A DNA stretch of 64,000 bases from Delphinapterus leucas (GCF_002288925.2 NW_022098069.1:81321730-81385729); one strand, 5' to 3'. Positions 11,601-23,299 are shown, counted from the stretch's first letter. Made by a program: numbers and translations. Notes: generated by a model from the sequence alone, not told the origin.

Positions 11601-12096
11601 TAGAAATGGAATTGCTACAATAATCCCATGTAACTTTAAAAAATCAACATACATTGAAGACCAAAATCTCATTTACTGTCATAACATAGGTAAGATACTG
11701 TTAATATTTTAGTGAATTTTCTTCTAGTATATTTCTAGGCATAGTTTTTTGGGTTTTTTCCCCAATACCAAGCCCAGAATACCAACCATGCTGCCACCTT
11801 GTGGCAGTTGTTCTAGCTCCAGAGGGCTGTGGGCCCATGGACTTTGGCAGATGGAAGGTTTTGTTGTAGCCAGCTAGACTATGCTTCCCTGTCAATACCC
11901 AGCCTTGAGGCTACTGATCAGTTGTGTCATTGACACCTGTGTCCTACAGTTTTGTAACTCAAAGTGGGAGCAACAAGGTTTTGACTCTCAGGAGCAAAAC
12001 TGAGGCACCAAAACCAAAACCTAATGACATCCACCTCCATCTTAATTGTAACTCTCTTAAGCCTTTCAGTGATTTTTTCTAAGCTCCCAAACCCTT
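11601..12096. other. Unassigned sequence
   Basis: No repeat or gene was recognised. The interval ends at a candidate L1 TSD (CAAACCCTT, 12088-12096). Confidence 0.45.
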
Positions 12097-15000
12097 GTAT
12101 TATTTATTTGTTTTGCTTTATTGCCTATTTATTTTTATTTATTTTTAATTGAAGTATAGGTGATTTACAATATTGTGTTAGTTTCAGGTGTACAGCATCA
12201 TGATTCAGTATTTTGGCAGACTCTACTCCATTATAGGTTATTCCAAGATAATGGGTATAATTCCCCATGCTATCCAGTATCTTTGTGGCTTATCTATTTT
12301 ATATATAGTAGTTTGTATTTGTTAATCCCATACCCTAGTTTGTTTCTCCCCCTTTACCTCTCCCCTTTGGTGACCACAGGTTTGTTTTCTATATCTGTGA
12401 GTCTGTTTCTGTTTTGCATATGCATTCATTTATATTATTTTTTTGGATTCCACATGTAAGTGATATCATACAGTATTTGTCTGACGTATTTCACTAAGCA
12501 TAATATTCTCTAGGTCCATCCATGTCACTGCAAATGGCAGTATTTCATTCTTTTTTATTGCTGAATAATATTCCATTGTGCATATGTATCCTACATCTTC
12601 TTAATCCAGTTGTCCATTGGTAGGCAAATGGGTTGCTTCCACGTCTTGGTAAATAATGCTGCTGTGAACATCGGGGTGCATGTATCTTTTCCAAATTAGT
12701 GTTTTCACTTTTTTCCGGGTATATACTCAGAAGTGGAATTGCTGGATCATATGGTAGTTCTGTTTTTAGTTTTGAGGAACCTCCATAATGTTTTCCATAA
12801 CGACTGCACCAATTTACATTCCAATCAACAGTGTATGAGGGTTCCCTTTTCTCTACGTCCTCTCCAACATTACTTATTTGTAGACTTTTTGATAATAGCC
12901 ATTCTGACAGATGGCAGGTGATATTTCATTGTGGTTTTGATTTGCATTTCTTTAGCAATTAGTGATGTTGAGCATCTCCATGTGCCTATTGGCCATCTGT
13001 ATGTCTTCTTTGGAGAATTATCTATTCAGGTCTTCCCATTTTTTGACTGGGTTCTTTGTTCTCTTGACTTTGAGTTGTATGAGCTGTCAATTGCGTCATT
13101 AGCAAATATTTTCTACCATTCCGTAGGTTGTCTTCTTGTTTTGTTGATGATTTTCTTTCCTGTGCAAAAGCTTTCAAGTTTAATTAGGTCCTATTTATTT
13201 TTGCTTTTATTTCTTTTGCCTTTGGAGACTGATCCAAGAAAATATTGCTGTGATTTATGTTAGAGTGTTCTGCCAGTGTTCTATTCTAGGAGTTTTATGG
13301 TTTCAGGTGTTAAATTTAGGTCTTTAAACCATTTTGAGTTTATTTTTGTATATAGTGTGAGGGAATGTTCTAATCTCATTGTTTTACATGTGGCTGTCCA
13401 GTTTTTCCAGCATCACGTGTTGAAGAGACTGTCTTTTCCACATTGTATGTTCTTGCCTCCTTTGTCATAGATTAAATGATCATAGGTATGTGAGTTTATT
13501 TCTGGGCTCTCCGTTCTGTTCCATTGATCTGTTTGTCTGTTTTTGTGCCAAAACCACACTGTTGTTTTTTTTGTTTGTTTGTTTTTTTGCAGTACGCAGG
13601 CCCCTCGCTGTTGTGACCTCTCCTGTTGTGGAGCACAGGCTCCAGATGCGCAGGCTCAGCGGCCATGGCTCACGGGCCCAGCCGCTCTGCGGCATGTGGG
13701 ATCTTCCCGGACTGGGACATGAACCCATGTCCCCTGCATCGGCAGGCAGACTCTCAACCACTGCGCCACCAGGGAAGCCCCACACTGCTGTTTTGATTAC
13801 TGTAGCTTTGTAGTATAGTCTGAAGTCTGGGAGGGGTATGCCTCCAACTTTGTTCTTTTTTCTCAGGATTGCTTTGGCAATTGAGCATATTTTGTGGTTC
13901 CTTATAAATTTGGGGATTGTTTGTTCTAGTTCTATGAAAAATGTCATGTTAAGACATGGTTCAGTTAAGTTTATGGTTGGTCGAGTTTATTCCTAGGTAT
14001 TTTTTTATGTGATTTTAAATGGGAGTTTTTAAAATTTTCTTTCTGAAATTTCATTATTAATGTATAGAAACACAACAGATTTCTATATATTAATCTTGTA
14101 TCCTGCAACCTTGCTGAATTCATTTATTATTTCTAATGGTTCTAATTGGGTGGAGACTTCAGGATTCCCTATATACAGTATTCTGTCATCTGCAAATAGT
14201 GACAGTTGTACCTCTTCACATCCAAATTTGGATACCATATATTTCTTATCTGATTGCTGTGGCTAGGGCTACGTTAATAGAAGTTGTGAAAGTGGGCATC
14301 CTTGTCTTGTTCCTGAATTTAGCAGGAAGGCTTTCAGCTTTTCACTGTTGAATGTTATGTTAGCTGTGGGTTTGTCATAAATGGCTTTTATTATGTTGAG
14401 ATATGTTCCCCATATATCCAGTTTGGTGAGAGTTTTTAATCATTAATGGATGATGAATTTCATCAAATGCTTCTTCTGTATCTATTGAGATGATCATGTA
14501 ATTTTTATCCTTCCTTTTGTTAATGTGGTGTTTCACATTGATTGATTTGTGAATGTTGAACCATACTTTTGACTGGGGAATTATTCCAACTTGATCATGG
14601 TATAGTATGCTTTTTATGTATTTTTGGATTTGGTTTGTTAATATTCTGTTGAGGATTTTTGCATCTATATTCATGAAAGATATCAGCATATAATTTTCTT
14701 TTGTGGTGTCTTTGTCTGGTTTTAGTATCATGGTGTTGGTGGCCTCGTAGAATGACTTTGGGATTGTTCCCTCCTCTTCAAATTTCTGGAATAGTTTGAG
14801 AAGAGAAGGTGTTAGTTCTCCTTTATATATTTGATAGAATTCTCCTGTGAAGCCTTCTGGTCAGGACCTTTGTTTGCTGGGAGGTTTTTGGTTTTTTTTT
14901 TTAAATGATGAAGTCAATTTCACTTTCAGTGATCTGTCTGTTCAAGTTGTCTGTTTCTTCTTGCCTCAGTCTTGGCAGCCTTTATATTTCTAGAAATTTG

Positions 15001-15239
15001 TCCATTTCTTCTAGGTCATCCAATTTGTTGGCATATAACTGTTCACGGTATTCTCACGACTTTTTATATCTGGGTGGTATCGGTTATTATTTCTCATTTC
15101 CTATTTTGTTTCTTTGGGTCCTTTCTCTTTTATTCTTGGTGAGCATGGCTAGAGTTTATCAATTTTGTTTGTCTTTTCAAAAACCCAGCTCTTGGTTTCA
15201 TTGATTTTTTTTATTTTAAAAAAATGTTTTCCCTTATCT
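12097..15239 (-). mobile_element. 5'-truncated L1 LINE with nested SINE
   Basis: The L1 3' UTR signature (ATTGAAGTATAGGTGATTTAC on the plus strand, 12150-12170) is followed by ORF2 running leftward in sense. ORF2 fragments include RT sequence at 14731-14375 with [11 protein letters not shown], and FADD at 14185-14196. The element stops in the N-terminal half of ORF2 near 15215, so the endonuclease, ORF1 and 5' UTR are missing. CAAACCCTT at 12088-12096 and 15240-15248 is a possible 9-bp TSD. Near 13945 a stretch present in the other L1s is deleted. A SINE is inserted at 13565-13779. Confidence 0.88.
13565..13779 (-). mobile_element. CHR-2-like SINE nested in L1
   Basis: The minus-strand copy has a T-rich tail complement at its left and the GGGCTTCCCTGGTGGCGCAG head at its right end. 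Imperfect 11-bp TSDs, CCACACTGTTG (13554-13564) and CCACACTGCTG (13780-13790), duplicate L1 ORF2 sequence. The insertion therefore postdates the L1. Confidence 0.93.
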
Positions 15240-15248
15240 CAAACCCTT

Positions 15249-15872
15249 ATTTTAAATCTCTTTCTATTTGAATTACCTAGTGTGGTTTCTGTTTTCTTTA
15301 ATGATCCTGATACATAACATACATACTTACACATAAAAATGATCTAATTAGCTCTAGTCAGTTTGACAGCTAATCACTGTTATTTTATTATAATTGATAG
15401 TCATAAGTGAAAACATACAATTAAGATTTTTTTAATCTTTGAAGGTTTTAATCTATATTGATACTTTCTCTGGCTTCACATTAGACTCATGGAGTCTCAA
15501 ATGTTATTATATCTTGTTGATACGTTTCTCATCTGAAAGAAATCTTTGGCAGGAATAAGGTAGTTAAGCAGATTCTGGGATGTGTTTACATAAAGTTAGA
15601 GTAGTTCAATCCAGAATTCTCCTCACAACTTCTCAATTCCCACATCACCCTTCAGTTCTGACAGAATCACCTCTCAGGGAGACAATTCATGACTAAAGTC
15701 AACTTTAGGTCCTAAATATCCCCTTAGCCAAAAAGCTAGTTTAATGCTGAGTACATATTATGTATTTTTTGGTTATTCTTTTTACTATTGAGTTTTATAG
15801 TTTTACAAGTAAAAATGCATAACTAAATGTGGCATATAGAACATTTACAAGGGACTAGAGTAATTTTATTTA
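15249..15872. other. Unassigned AT-rich sequence
   Basis: Nothing was recognised in this interval beyond AT-rich text. Confidence 0.5.
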
Positions 15873-16187
15873 TTCATTCATTTATTTATGTATTATGTAT
15901 TTATACTGAGATATAGTTGACATATAATGATGTATTAGTTTTAATTGTACACCATAATAACTAGATATTTGTTTGTATTGAAAAATGATCGCCACAACAA
16001 TATGGTCAATATCCATCACCTCACATAGTTATACATTTTTTTCTTGTGATGAGAACTTTTAAGATTTACCCTCTTAGAAACTTTCAAATATGCAGTACAG
16101 TATTACTAATACTAGTCACCATGCTGTACATTATATCCCCAGGACTTATTTATTTTGTAACTGGATGTTTGTACCTTTTGGCCACCA
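15873..16187 (-). mobile_element. Older L1 3' end fragment
   Basis: The complement of an L1 3' UTR: GAGATATAGTTGACATATAA, then GTACACCATAATAACTAGAT, GTCACCATGCTGTACATTAT and a GGATGTTTGTACCTTTTG end. Compared with the other L1s it is a different, older (L1MA-like) 3' UTR type. Subfamily assignment is from memory of the pattern and is tentative. Confidence 0.75.
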
Positions 16188-16309
16188 GAAGTACTTTTTA
16201 TAGTGTGATAGAGAGAGAAGCACACCTCTTCTGAGACCCATGAAATCCACATGCAGATTCCTAAATTTTCTCCTATTCTTTTGGACTCCATATTTGTCAC
16301 GCAGCTTTT

Positions 16310-16521
16310 TAAATTTTTTTCTTTTTCACTTTTTATTTTATACTGGAATACCATTGACTAACAATGTTGTGATAGTTTCAGGTGTACATCAAAGTGACTC
16401 AGCCATACATACACATATATCCATTCTCCTTCAAATTCCCTTCCCATCTAGGTCACTACATAACATTGAACAGGGTTCCCTGAGATATACAGTAGGTCCG
16501 TGTTGGTCATCCACGCTAAAT
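16310..16521 (-). mobile_element. Short 5'-truncated L1, 212 bp
   Basis: Only the L1 3' UTR is present (GATAGTTTCAGGTGTACATC ... CCCTGAGATATACAGTAGGT on the plus strand). It is flanked by 14-bp near-identical repeats, GTCACGCAGCTTTT at 16296-16309 and GTCACACAGCTTTT at 16522-16535. The short length is due to truncation at insertion, not later erosion. Confidence 0.85.
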
Positions 16522-16535
16522 GTCACACAGCTTTT

Positions 16536-17568
16536 ATGTAACTAATGCTATAAAGACAGTATTTCAAAACTTTACCCTTAATGCAAATATTTACATGAAC
16601 AAATATTCAGTATACATCTCCAATTAAACTGTAATTTATCTACCCTTGCAGACTGAGAGGTCTGGGTATGTATATTAAGAAACTTTCAGTTCTCAAGTAC
16701 TTAACCAGCCTGCATTGAGACAGGCTATCTCACCCCAACAGACACATGAAATGAAGGCTATTCAGAGAAAGACCATCTTGTGGTACTGAATATGAAATAT
16801 GCAGTTTGAAAGGGTGAAGGATGACCGCTTAGCTATTTCTTTTAAGCTCCATATCCCCCTACAAAAGGCTATTCTTTGGCCCTGTAGTTCAATTCACATC
16901 AGTATAATGCAAATCTTTGATGTCTAAAGCTGGTTTAAATACAGCACAGAAACATGAAGCTTGTATCACTGTATGTGTATGCTGCAGTGGTCAAACAATA
17001 AATTTATGTCTTGAATAGGGATCCACAAATTTAATAGAGACATCTTACTTAGCATGTCTAGAGTATAATTCATAAGAAAATTTGAAAGCTTTATATCAAA
17101 ACTTCTAGAAGAAAAACATGTTAAATGAGAGTTTATAATAACAAGAAAGGTTTTTTGTTTATGTGGCTTTACATTACATTTAATTAAATATCACCCTTGT
17201 TGAAAAGGACAGAAAAGAACATACAACTGAGTTTTACCAGTGTGATTAAGTTATTATAAGGGTGCATCACATTTTAGTATCTCTTAGCCAATACTTGTTC
17301 TTGAAAAATTAATACAGCAGAGGAAAGCATTGTGGTGAATAGTTCACATTTCACTGTTCCATATAGAGAAGTCTTAGACCTCATATAAGAAATAGAAACA
17401 TGGGTTTCTTTTGGGAAAGAAAAAAAAGGAGTTAAAAAATAAAGTTAGATTTAGGGTTAGGGGTTACCAGCTAGTCATTAGCAGAGATTGTGTGTTAGAT
17501 TATTACAAGTCTTGCATATTTTCTCACCATCACCTGTACCACAAAGTAGCTCTAATAGGTTATCTTAA
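16536..17568. other. Unassigned sequence
   Basis: No repeat, exon or RNA gene was recognised in this kilobase. Confidence 0.5.
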
Positions 17569-17583
17569 AAAATATGAGATCCT

Positions 17584-17812
17584 CGGGCTTCCCTGGTGGC
17601 TCAGTGGTTGAGAGTCCACCTGCCGATGCAGGGAACGCGGGTTCATGCCCCGGTCTGGGAAGATCCCACATGCCGCGGAGCGGCTGGGCCCGTGAGCCAT
17701 GGCCGCTGAGCCTGCGCGTCCAGAGCCTGTGCTCCGCAACGGGAGAGGCCACAACAGTGAGAGGCCCGCATACCGCAAAAAAAAAACATAAAAACAAAAC
17801 AAACAAACAAAC
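17584..17812 (+). mobile_element. CHR-2-like SINE
   Basis: tRNA-like head, then the CCGCGGAGCGGCTGGGCCCG and AGAGGCCACAACAGTGAGAG blocks, ending in an (AAAC)n-type tail. A perfect 14-bp TSD, AAAATATGAGATCC, lies at 17569-17582 and 17813-17826. This is one of the younger-looking copies. The pol III B-box-like GGGTTCATGCCCCGG is retained. Confidence 0.96.
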
Positions 17813-18053
17813 AAAATATGAGATCCAAATTTCTCAGGAGAACCAGTCAAGAAAAAGGCCATGGAGCTGGGCAATCTTGTTACCTCTACTAGAGAAGTAA
17901 TTACATGGTTATAACTTACTGATGGCAAATAACAGAATGCTTCTTTTTTAAGCTGAACAGAAGTTTAGAAGCAATCCAGTTAAGTTTATTCATTTTTCTT
18001 TATATTATTAAAAAGATAAACATAAACACATGGTAAAAAAAACAAAACAAAGA

Positions 18054-18113
18054 TACACACATACACATGCATATATATATTATATTTATATACATACAGA
18101 GAGAAAGAGAGAA
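18054..18113. repeat. Mixed AC/TA/AG microsatellite
   Basis: ACACACATACACATG, then TATATATATTATATTTATAT, then a GAGAAAGAGAG run. Confidence 0.7.
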
Positions 18114-18228
18114 TTCTTGAGGCTCCTTTAGGTGAAATAAGTGCCCAAGGACATATTGCTAATTAGCAGAAGGGCAAAAACTAGAAGCCAGGCCTCCTGA
18201 TTCCTACACTAATGATACTTTGTTTAAG
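18110..18228 (+). mobile_element. MIR SINE
   Basis: TTGAGGCTCCTTTAGGTGAA, GTGCCCAAGGACATATTGCT and AGCCAGGCCTCCTGATTCCT follow the MIR 3' half (gaggttaagtgacttgcccaaggtcac...ggtctcctgactcc). Confidence 0.75.
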
Positions 18229-18980
18229 AAACAGTTTAGATGCAAAAATTTATTGAATACAACAAAAATCAAAATGAACAATTTTTTCTTTCCTCTTAAG
18301 AACAGAGTTTTATACTACAGGGAGACTGTATTTAAAAAGTCTAAATTCAACTTTTCTCAGGCATACATAGATCTTACCAAGCCATTGCAGGATGCAAACA
18401 TATTTATACCAGTTTTCCAATATGTGGTTTGCAAACCATCAGTGGGTAGTGAGATCAATATGGTAGATCATGAAGACATTTCTTATAAAATAGAATAGAA
18501 AAGTAAGGGTGTATCACTCATGGTAAGGGTAAGTAAAGTTTTATACAAGTTTTGTTTAACTTTTATTTAAGTTATAGTATAACTTTATAACTAAGTATAA
18601 ATGTGTACATGTGGTTGCAAATGTAAAATATATTTTTGTCTCAGTCACAGTAATAAAAAAAAAAACATGTTTTCAGACCACTGGGTGTAGATATTCCCTA
18701 AGAAATGTATCTTGTGTGAGACAGAAAAAAGACAAGGAAACAAAGATGTGAAGTCTTATTTCAAGAAATATGGTGATGACAAAAATACAGTATGTTTTTA
18801 TGAAAAATTTCTTTGGAAATGGAAAGACAGGCTATTTTGTTAATTAAATGCATCCCGGTGAGCCATCTCAAAGAGCTTTACTTTATGTGGATAGTTTGTG
18901 GATAGACAAGATCCATGTCTCTCTCTCTTTTGTCCCCACCTCTGTTTTTACGGTAATTCTGCCCTTCTGGAGTTCACAAT

Positions 18981-19007
18981 TCACAACTCGTCTTCATCAT
19001 CCTCAAA
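18981..19007 (-). CDS. Candidate terminal coding exon (FEDDEDEL-stop), gene unknown
   Basis: Read on the minus strand, a long T-rich tract (about 19008-19036, interrupted by AA) ends in GGCTCAG. This is a good splice acceptor by its pyrimidine tract and CAG. The next 27 bases read F E D D E D E L stop in one frame. The acidic C-terminal octapeptide and the acceptor together look like a last exon, but eight residues are too few to identify a gene, and an A-rich tract on the plus strand can mimic an acceptor by chance. No upstream partner exon was found on the minus strand. The L1 strand skew, if meaningful, would argue for a plus-strand gene instead. TTTATT (minus-strand AATAAA) occurs downstream near 18247 but is common in AT-rich DNA. 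Confidence 0.22.
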   Translation of the reverse strand, partial: FEDDEDEL

Positions 19008-19036
19008 CTGAGCCAAAAAGAAATTAAAAAAAAAAA

Positions 19037-19936
19037 AGTGTATGAAAAAAATACCACCACCACTGCCAAGTCCTCATTGGTTCCTGAAGATAGTGTCAAC
19101 AATGAAATTTTCCTGGCATTTCCTCACCCTGGTGTTGAAGAGTAGGAAGATTTTATTGCATATGAATCATAGTTGTAAGCAAATTCATTAACAGTAGCTT
19201 TTCAAATAGGTGAAATGGATCTGAACTGAAATACAGGTGAACGCTGGCTCCATTCTTCCTTGGTACAAATGCCAGCCCTTCCTCAGCCTACTGATATCCC
19301 TTTTTTCCTTTTTACACTGAGGAGTATGGAATTAAAAGAGGACACGGGTGCATTGATGCAGCCCCTCCAGGAACGCTGTAGTTGGTACACAGTAATGATT
19401 AACTGACTGTCTTCAATCAAGCAGTAGTGTACAAAGGGTTGAAAAAAAATCAGAATTTGGGTTTAAAACTTCTGGCCATCAATAACATAGTAATAGTAAA
19501 ACTAACCTGCCAAATAATATTTTAGGCATAAATAATATATGTGATGGAGTAAATTTTTTACACCTGCAAAGTGATGGCATTTCCACAAGTTCTAGTTAAG
19601 CTGTTTACAGCTAAGTTATATTTAAGTGTAAGTAGCAAGCAGCCTAGGGTTGCGTTTATAGGCAGTCTACTGATCTCAATAATGAATCCTGGATTGGTTG
19701 AAGTTGCAAACTGCAAATCCTGATCACCAGTTCTCAGAAGCAAAAGTCAAGTTCAAATTTCAAGTTCTGAGCTAGCATACAGTTCTCTTTCGAATTAGTA
19801 AAGTATTATAGGTCAAGCTACCTCCCAAATTTAGCCTTCTAATTCTAGGCATCAAATAGACTGTAACTTGAGGATTGTAGAAATTATAACATGGTTTGGA
19901 TGGTGGTCACACATAAAAAATGAGTTAATTTCAGAG
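19037..19936. other. Unassigned sequence
   Basis: No repeat family was recognised. Short open frames such as 19743-19558 on the minus strand show no known motif. Confidence 0.45.
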
Positions 19937-19987
19937 ACATACTTTTAGTGTACAAGACTTGTACACTACATACTTTTAGTGTACAAG
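19937..19987. repeat. 20-bp direct duplication enclosing a 23-bp palindrome
   Basis: ACATACTTTTAGTGTACAAG occurs at 19937-19956 and again at 19968-19987. Between them, 19946-19968 forms TAGTGTACAAG-A-CTTGTACACTA, perfect 11-bp arms around one base. Confidence 0.85.
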
Positions 19988-20509
19988 GAAATTAAACCTC
20001 TTTCTGAAAAGAGCTTCGAGATTTAACTGTGATCACTTTTCTGAGTGCCATTTCTATATTGAAATTGAACTTCCTCATTTTCTCTCCTGAAGGAAAAAAA
20101 AAATGGTGTGTCAGGTTTTATGATGCCATTAAGAGACTGTGATTGCTAGAGGTGCGATGACATGACTTGTCACGTCTGCGACAATAAAGGCTGACCCTTG
20201 GAGATTATGTTTCTGAGCGTGGCCTTATCTACACATACAGAGTGAAAATAGAATTGAGACAATGTAACTTGATAAATCAATCTAAAGAGCATGTTCGCTA
20301 ATTGAATCAAAGGCAGCTTCAGTTTTTCCAGAGAATGTCTAAATTCTCCAGTTTCTTATTATATTTATAACTGGAGCCTCTGGACGTTAGCCAAAAATAT
20401 TACTTCTTAAATATGCTATTATTCCTTAAATCTCAACAGAAAATAATGTCTGAGTCAGAGAATCATTTAACAATAGTTGCCACACATTCAACAATTTCTG
20501 TAAATCAGG

Positions 20510-20615
20510 AACTGCTCACCAGCCTCTACCATAAACTCTCTTACTTAATCATCTAAGCAACACATAAGGTCCATACGATGAAATAATACTGATACACAAA
20601 ACGAGGGTAAATTCT
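20510..20615 (+). mobile_element. MIR SINE, first part
   Basis: CTCTTACTTAATCATCTAAG, CAACACATAAGG and a GATGAAATAATACTGATACA stretch follow MIR's tcatttaatcctcacaacaaccctatgagg..tattattatcc segment. The next MIR block appears at 20960-21075, so the element may be split by the intervening LINE fragment. Confidence 0.5.
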
Positions 20616-20619
20616 AAAA

Positions 20620-20935
20620 GCATTCTACTAAGTGGAGGGAACCAGATACAAAAGAGGATGTGATGTATGATTGCTTTTATTCATGAAATTTAAAAGTTAA
20701 AACTATAGTGACAGGACACAGGAGGCAGATCGGAGTTTGTCAGGGGCTGGTCTTCAGGGCAGGAATGATGGCCAAGTGGCCCAAGGGAATTTTCTAGGGT
20801 GATGCAAATGTTCTAAATCACGCTCATGCTGGTGCTTATATGACTGTATACATTTGTCAAAGGTCCTCACAAAACACTGAAGTTGATTGAATGAAAAGTA
20901 TAATCCTAACAGAGTTGATGTTTGAAAACTGAAAA
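20620..20935 (+). mobile_element. Old L1M-type LINE fragment
   Basis: TTGTCAGGGGCTGGTCTTCA, TAGGGTGATGCAAATGTTCT and ATGACTGTATACATTTGTCA match the common old L1 3' text 'gccaggggctgg...ggggtgatgaaaatgttct...'. It is flanked by MIR-like sequence on both sides. Confidence 0.55.
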
Positions 20936-20959
20936 ACACATTACCTGAGGTAAAGGCTG

Positions 20960-21075
20960 TATATCTATTTTGTTCTTGTTTTTAGAGGGAGAAACTGAGG
21001 CTGAAGTTGAGTAAATTGAAGTTGCACAAAGTCCCACAGTCAGTGAACTGGACCCATTCCTGTTCGGCCCTGAGA
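20960..21075 (+). mobile_element. MIR SINE, second part
   Basis: AGAGGGAGAAACTGAGGCTG, AAGTTGCACAAAGTCCCACA and AGTGAACTGGACCCATTCCT match MIR's gaggaaactgaggctcagag..acttgcccaaggtcacaca segment. Confidence 0.65.
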
Positions 21076-22711
21076 TGAGTTCCAGGGAGGCAGGTAAGAC
21101 ATTGTGACACCCGTGTGACATCGCCAGCGTCTGCGGATATGTCTTGAGGGGACATTCAACACGTGTATCCAGTACACACATTAATAAGTGCTTGCAAGCC
21201 CCAGTGTGGCCCACTCTACTGCACAACCTTGCCTCATGGTACATTTTCTCTCCTCAGTCTTCTATTTCTTCAGGAGAATCTGAACTGAAAAATCAGAAGC
21301 TCCTCAAATGGCAGAGATGGTATAGAAACATATTCAATCTCCCCGTACTATTAAGCTACAAATTACAATCTTTACCTTTTTCATCAAAAGCCTTTTTGGG
21401 GGGGGGGGATTAGAAGTATAAATTTTTCTTGTCGGTGTTGAAATTCTAGGGCTCGTTACTTGCATAAACGTCCTTCACTGCCTTAATGCAATCCTGAATA
21501 AGAATATTGGAAATGTATATGACTGTTTTCTTTTTAAGTTGCTGTATCTGGGCCTTTTCTCTCTACAGTTCCTTTTAATGAGTTTCAAATCAGATTTCCA
21601 CATCTTGAAAGTGGTGCAGAGATATTCAGTGCTTGTTCAAGAGGCCTAGCCTTGCTTGCCTGGTGTTCATTCTGTTTATAAATGGCCTTGTATCCTACCA
21701 CATACTCTCTGAGTATACCCGTTTTTTTTTTCTTTCTCGGATTTCAAATACCACAATCTCCCCTTGCATCTGGAACACCCATGTTTACTGGAGAGGGTTG
21801 CTTATAAACAATTTAAGTGTGGTCAAAATCCATGCCAGCTGCTTCAGCTTGCTCCTCAATATTCAGGATAATTACATCTGCAAATTACAAGGAAACAAGG
21901 TCCCTCTCTTTTCCCTTACTCGGTGTCTCCATCTTTTCAAAGACTTCAGACTCGCTGCCTATTTCAGATTGATAAGTATAATTTAAAGAATGGTCTTTCT
22001 TCTTTCCTACCAAAACAAACAAACAAAATCACTTTGAAAAGCTTCAATGGAGGTATAGATTGCCTCTGTATAAAATTCATCCAAGATTCTATTAAAAAAT
22101 AGCGAACAGATTTGAGACATTAAAAAAAGTATGTGGGTTTGGATTAGAAACATTTCTTTATAAGGATCCTAAGTCTCTTGCTATCCATTAGCTAGAAATA
22201 CCACCAAATGATGCACCGTATCAGCATTTAATGGAAGGAAGCAAAATCGTCAAAGCAATACCAAGGGCAGTAGCAGGACAATCATGTGTACACAAGTGAG
22301 GAAAACTCACTTCATCCCAATTATTTTCAAACATTCATCTAGTCACTCCATGCCTTGCAGGAGGTGTATAATATGTACACAGAATCCAAGAAGAAAGAGA
22401 ATGTATTATTGCATTTACAAGCTTGGTCAAACTATTGAAGGTAATAAATTCCCTTATAAAAAGAATTAAGGATGCTTTTCCTTTAAGCACTTGACTTAAG
22501 GCTTCAGATGAATCGGTACATATGCATCAATATAATAAGTACTACACCTTTCACTGACAGCAATTAGAAGTTGTTTCCACTTCAGTAGATAGACTGCATT
22601 ATTTTCATAACTAAATAAAAAATGCTTATAGGGAAACCGAGATTGGTATATTAACTAAAAAATGCTCTTTTTAGGAGTCTGAAAATGATAATGTACCAGT
22701 ATTCTTGGTGA
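21076..22711. other. Unassigned sequence
   Basis: No gene was recognised. A plus-strand open frame of 117 residues at 21633-21986 has no recognisable domain. A G-run lies at 21399-21408. Confidence 0.45.
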
Positions 22712-22744
22712 CAGTATAGATACATTTTAAATGTATCTATACTG
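22712..22744. repeat. 33-bp perfect inverted repeat
   Basis: Arms of 16 bp, CAGTATAGATACATTT and its exact complement, flank a single T at 22728. There is no TA or 8-bp duplication around it, so it is not clearly a MITE. Confidence 0.9.
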
Positions 22745-22816
22745 ATGTATTTTTAGGTACTTCAGTGTAAACTACAAAGGAAAATGTACGTAGAAACTTC
22801 CTGAAGGGATTTGGGT

Positions 22817-22996
22817 CAGGGTTGACAGATTTGGCAAATAAAAATGTAGAACACTCAGTTAAATTTCAATTTCAGGTAAATTACAAATAATTTTTTACTG
22901 TAAGTATGTCCTATGAAATATTTGAAACACACTAAAAAATTATTTGTCTGAAATTGAAATTTAACTAGATGTCTTGTATTTTATCTGGCAATCCTA
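22817..22996. mobile_element. Palindromic hAT-type MITE
   Basis: The 180-bp unit is largely self-complementary. The left half, CAGGGTTGACAGATTTGGCA ... TTTCAATTTCAGGTAAATTA, mirrors the right half, CTGAAATTGAAATTTAACTA ... ATCTGGCAATCCTA. The flanking octamers ATTTGGGT (22809-22816) and ATTTTGGT (22997-23004) agree at 7 of 8 positions, the TSD length typical of hAT elements. It has no coding capacity and would have been mobilised by a transposase elsewhere. Confidence 0.85.
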
Positions 22997-23299
22997 ATTT
23001 TGGTTTAAAATTGGTATAAAAACAACTGAGTTACTCCACAAGTACTAAAGTGACTCCAAAATTAATATTATACAAAGTAATCTTGAAGCTTGTTGTCAGT
23101 CTTTAGAAGATGGCTAGTGTTGGGGGCCTGATCATGAAGTTTTCATTTGTCAGTAAAATTTTGTCAATGAAAAAAAATTTCATTTTTTCATTGAATAGCA
23201 AGAAAAATAAAGATAATGGATAAAGTTTATAATAAAGGTAAAAAATGTGATTAAATAAATGAGCATTAGAAGAGATGATATTTCCACTATTTTTATTTT

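Noticed and set aside
21633..21986. 117-codon plus-strand frame with hydrophobic stretches
   Set aside because: Hydrophobicity follows from T-rich codons. No start context or conserved motif was recognised.
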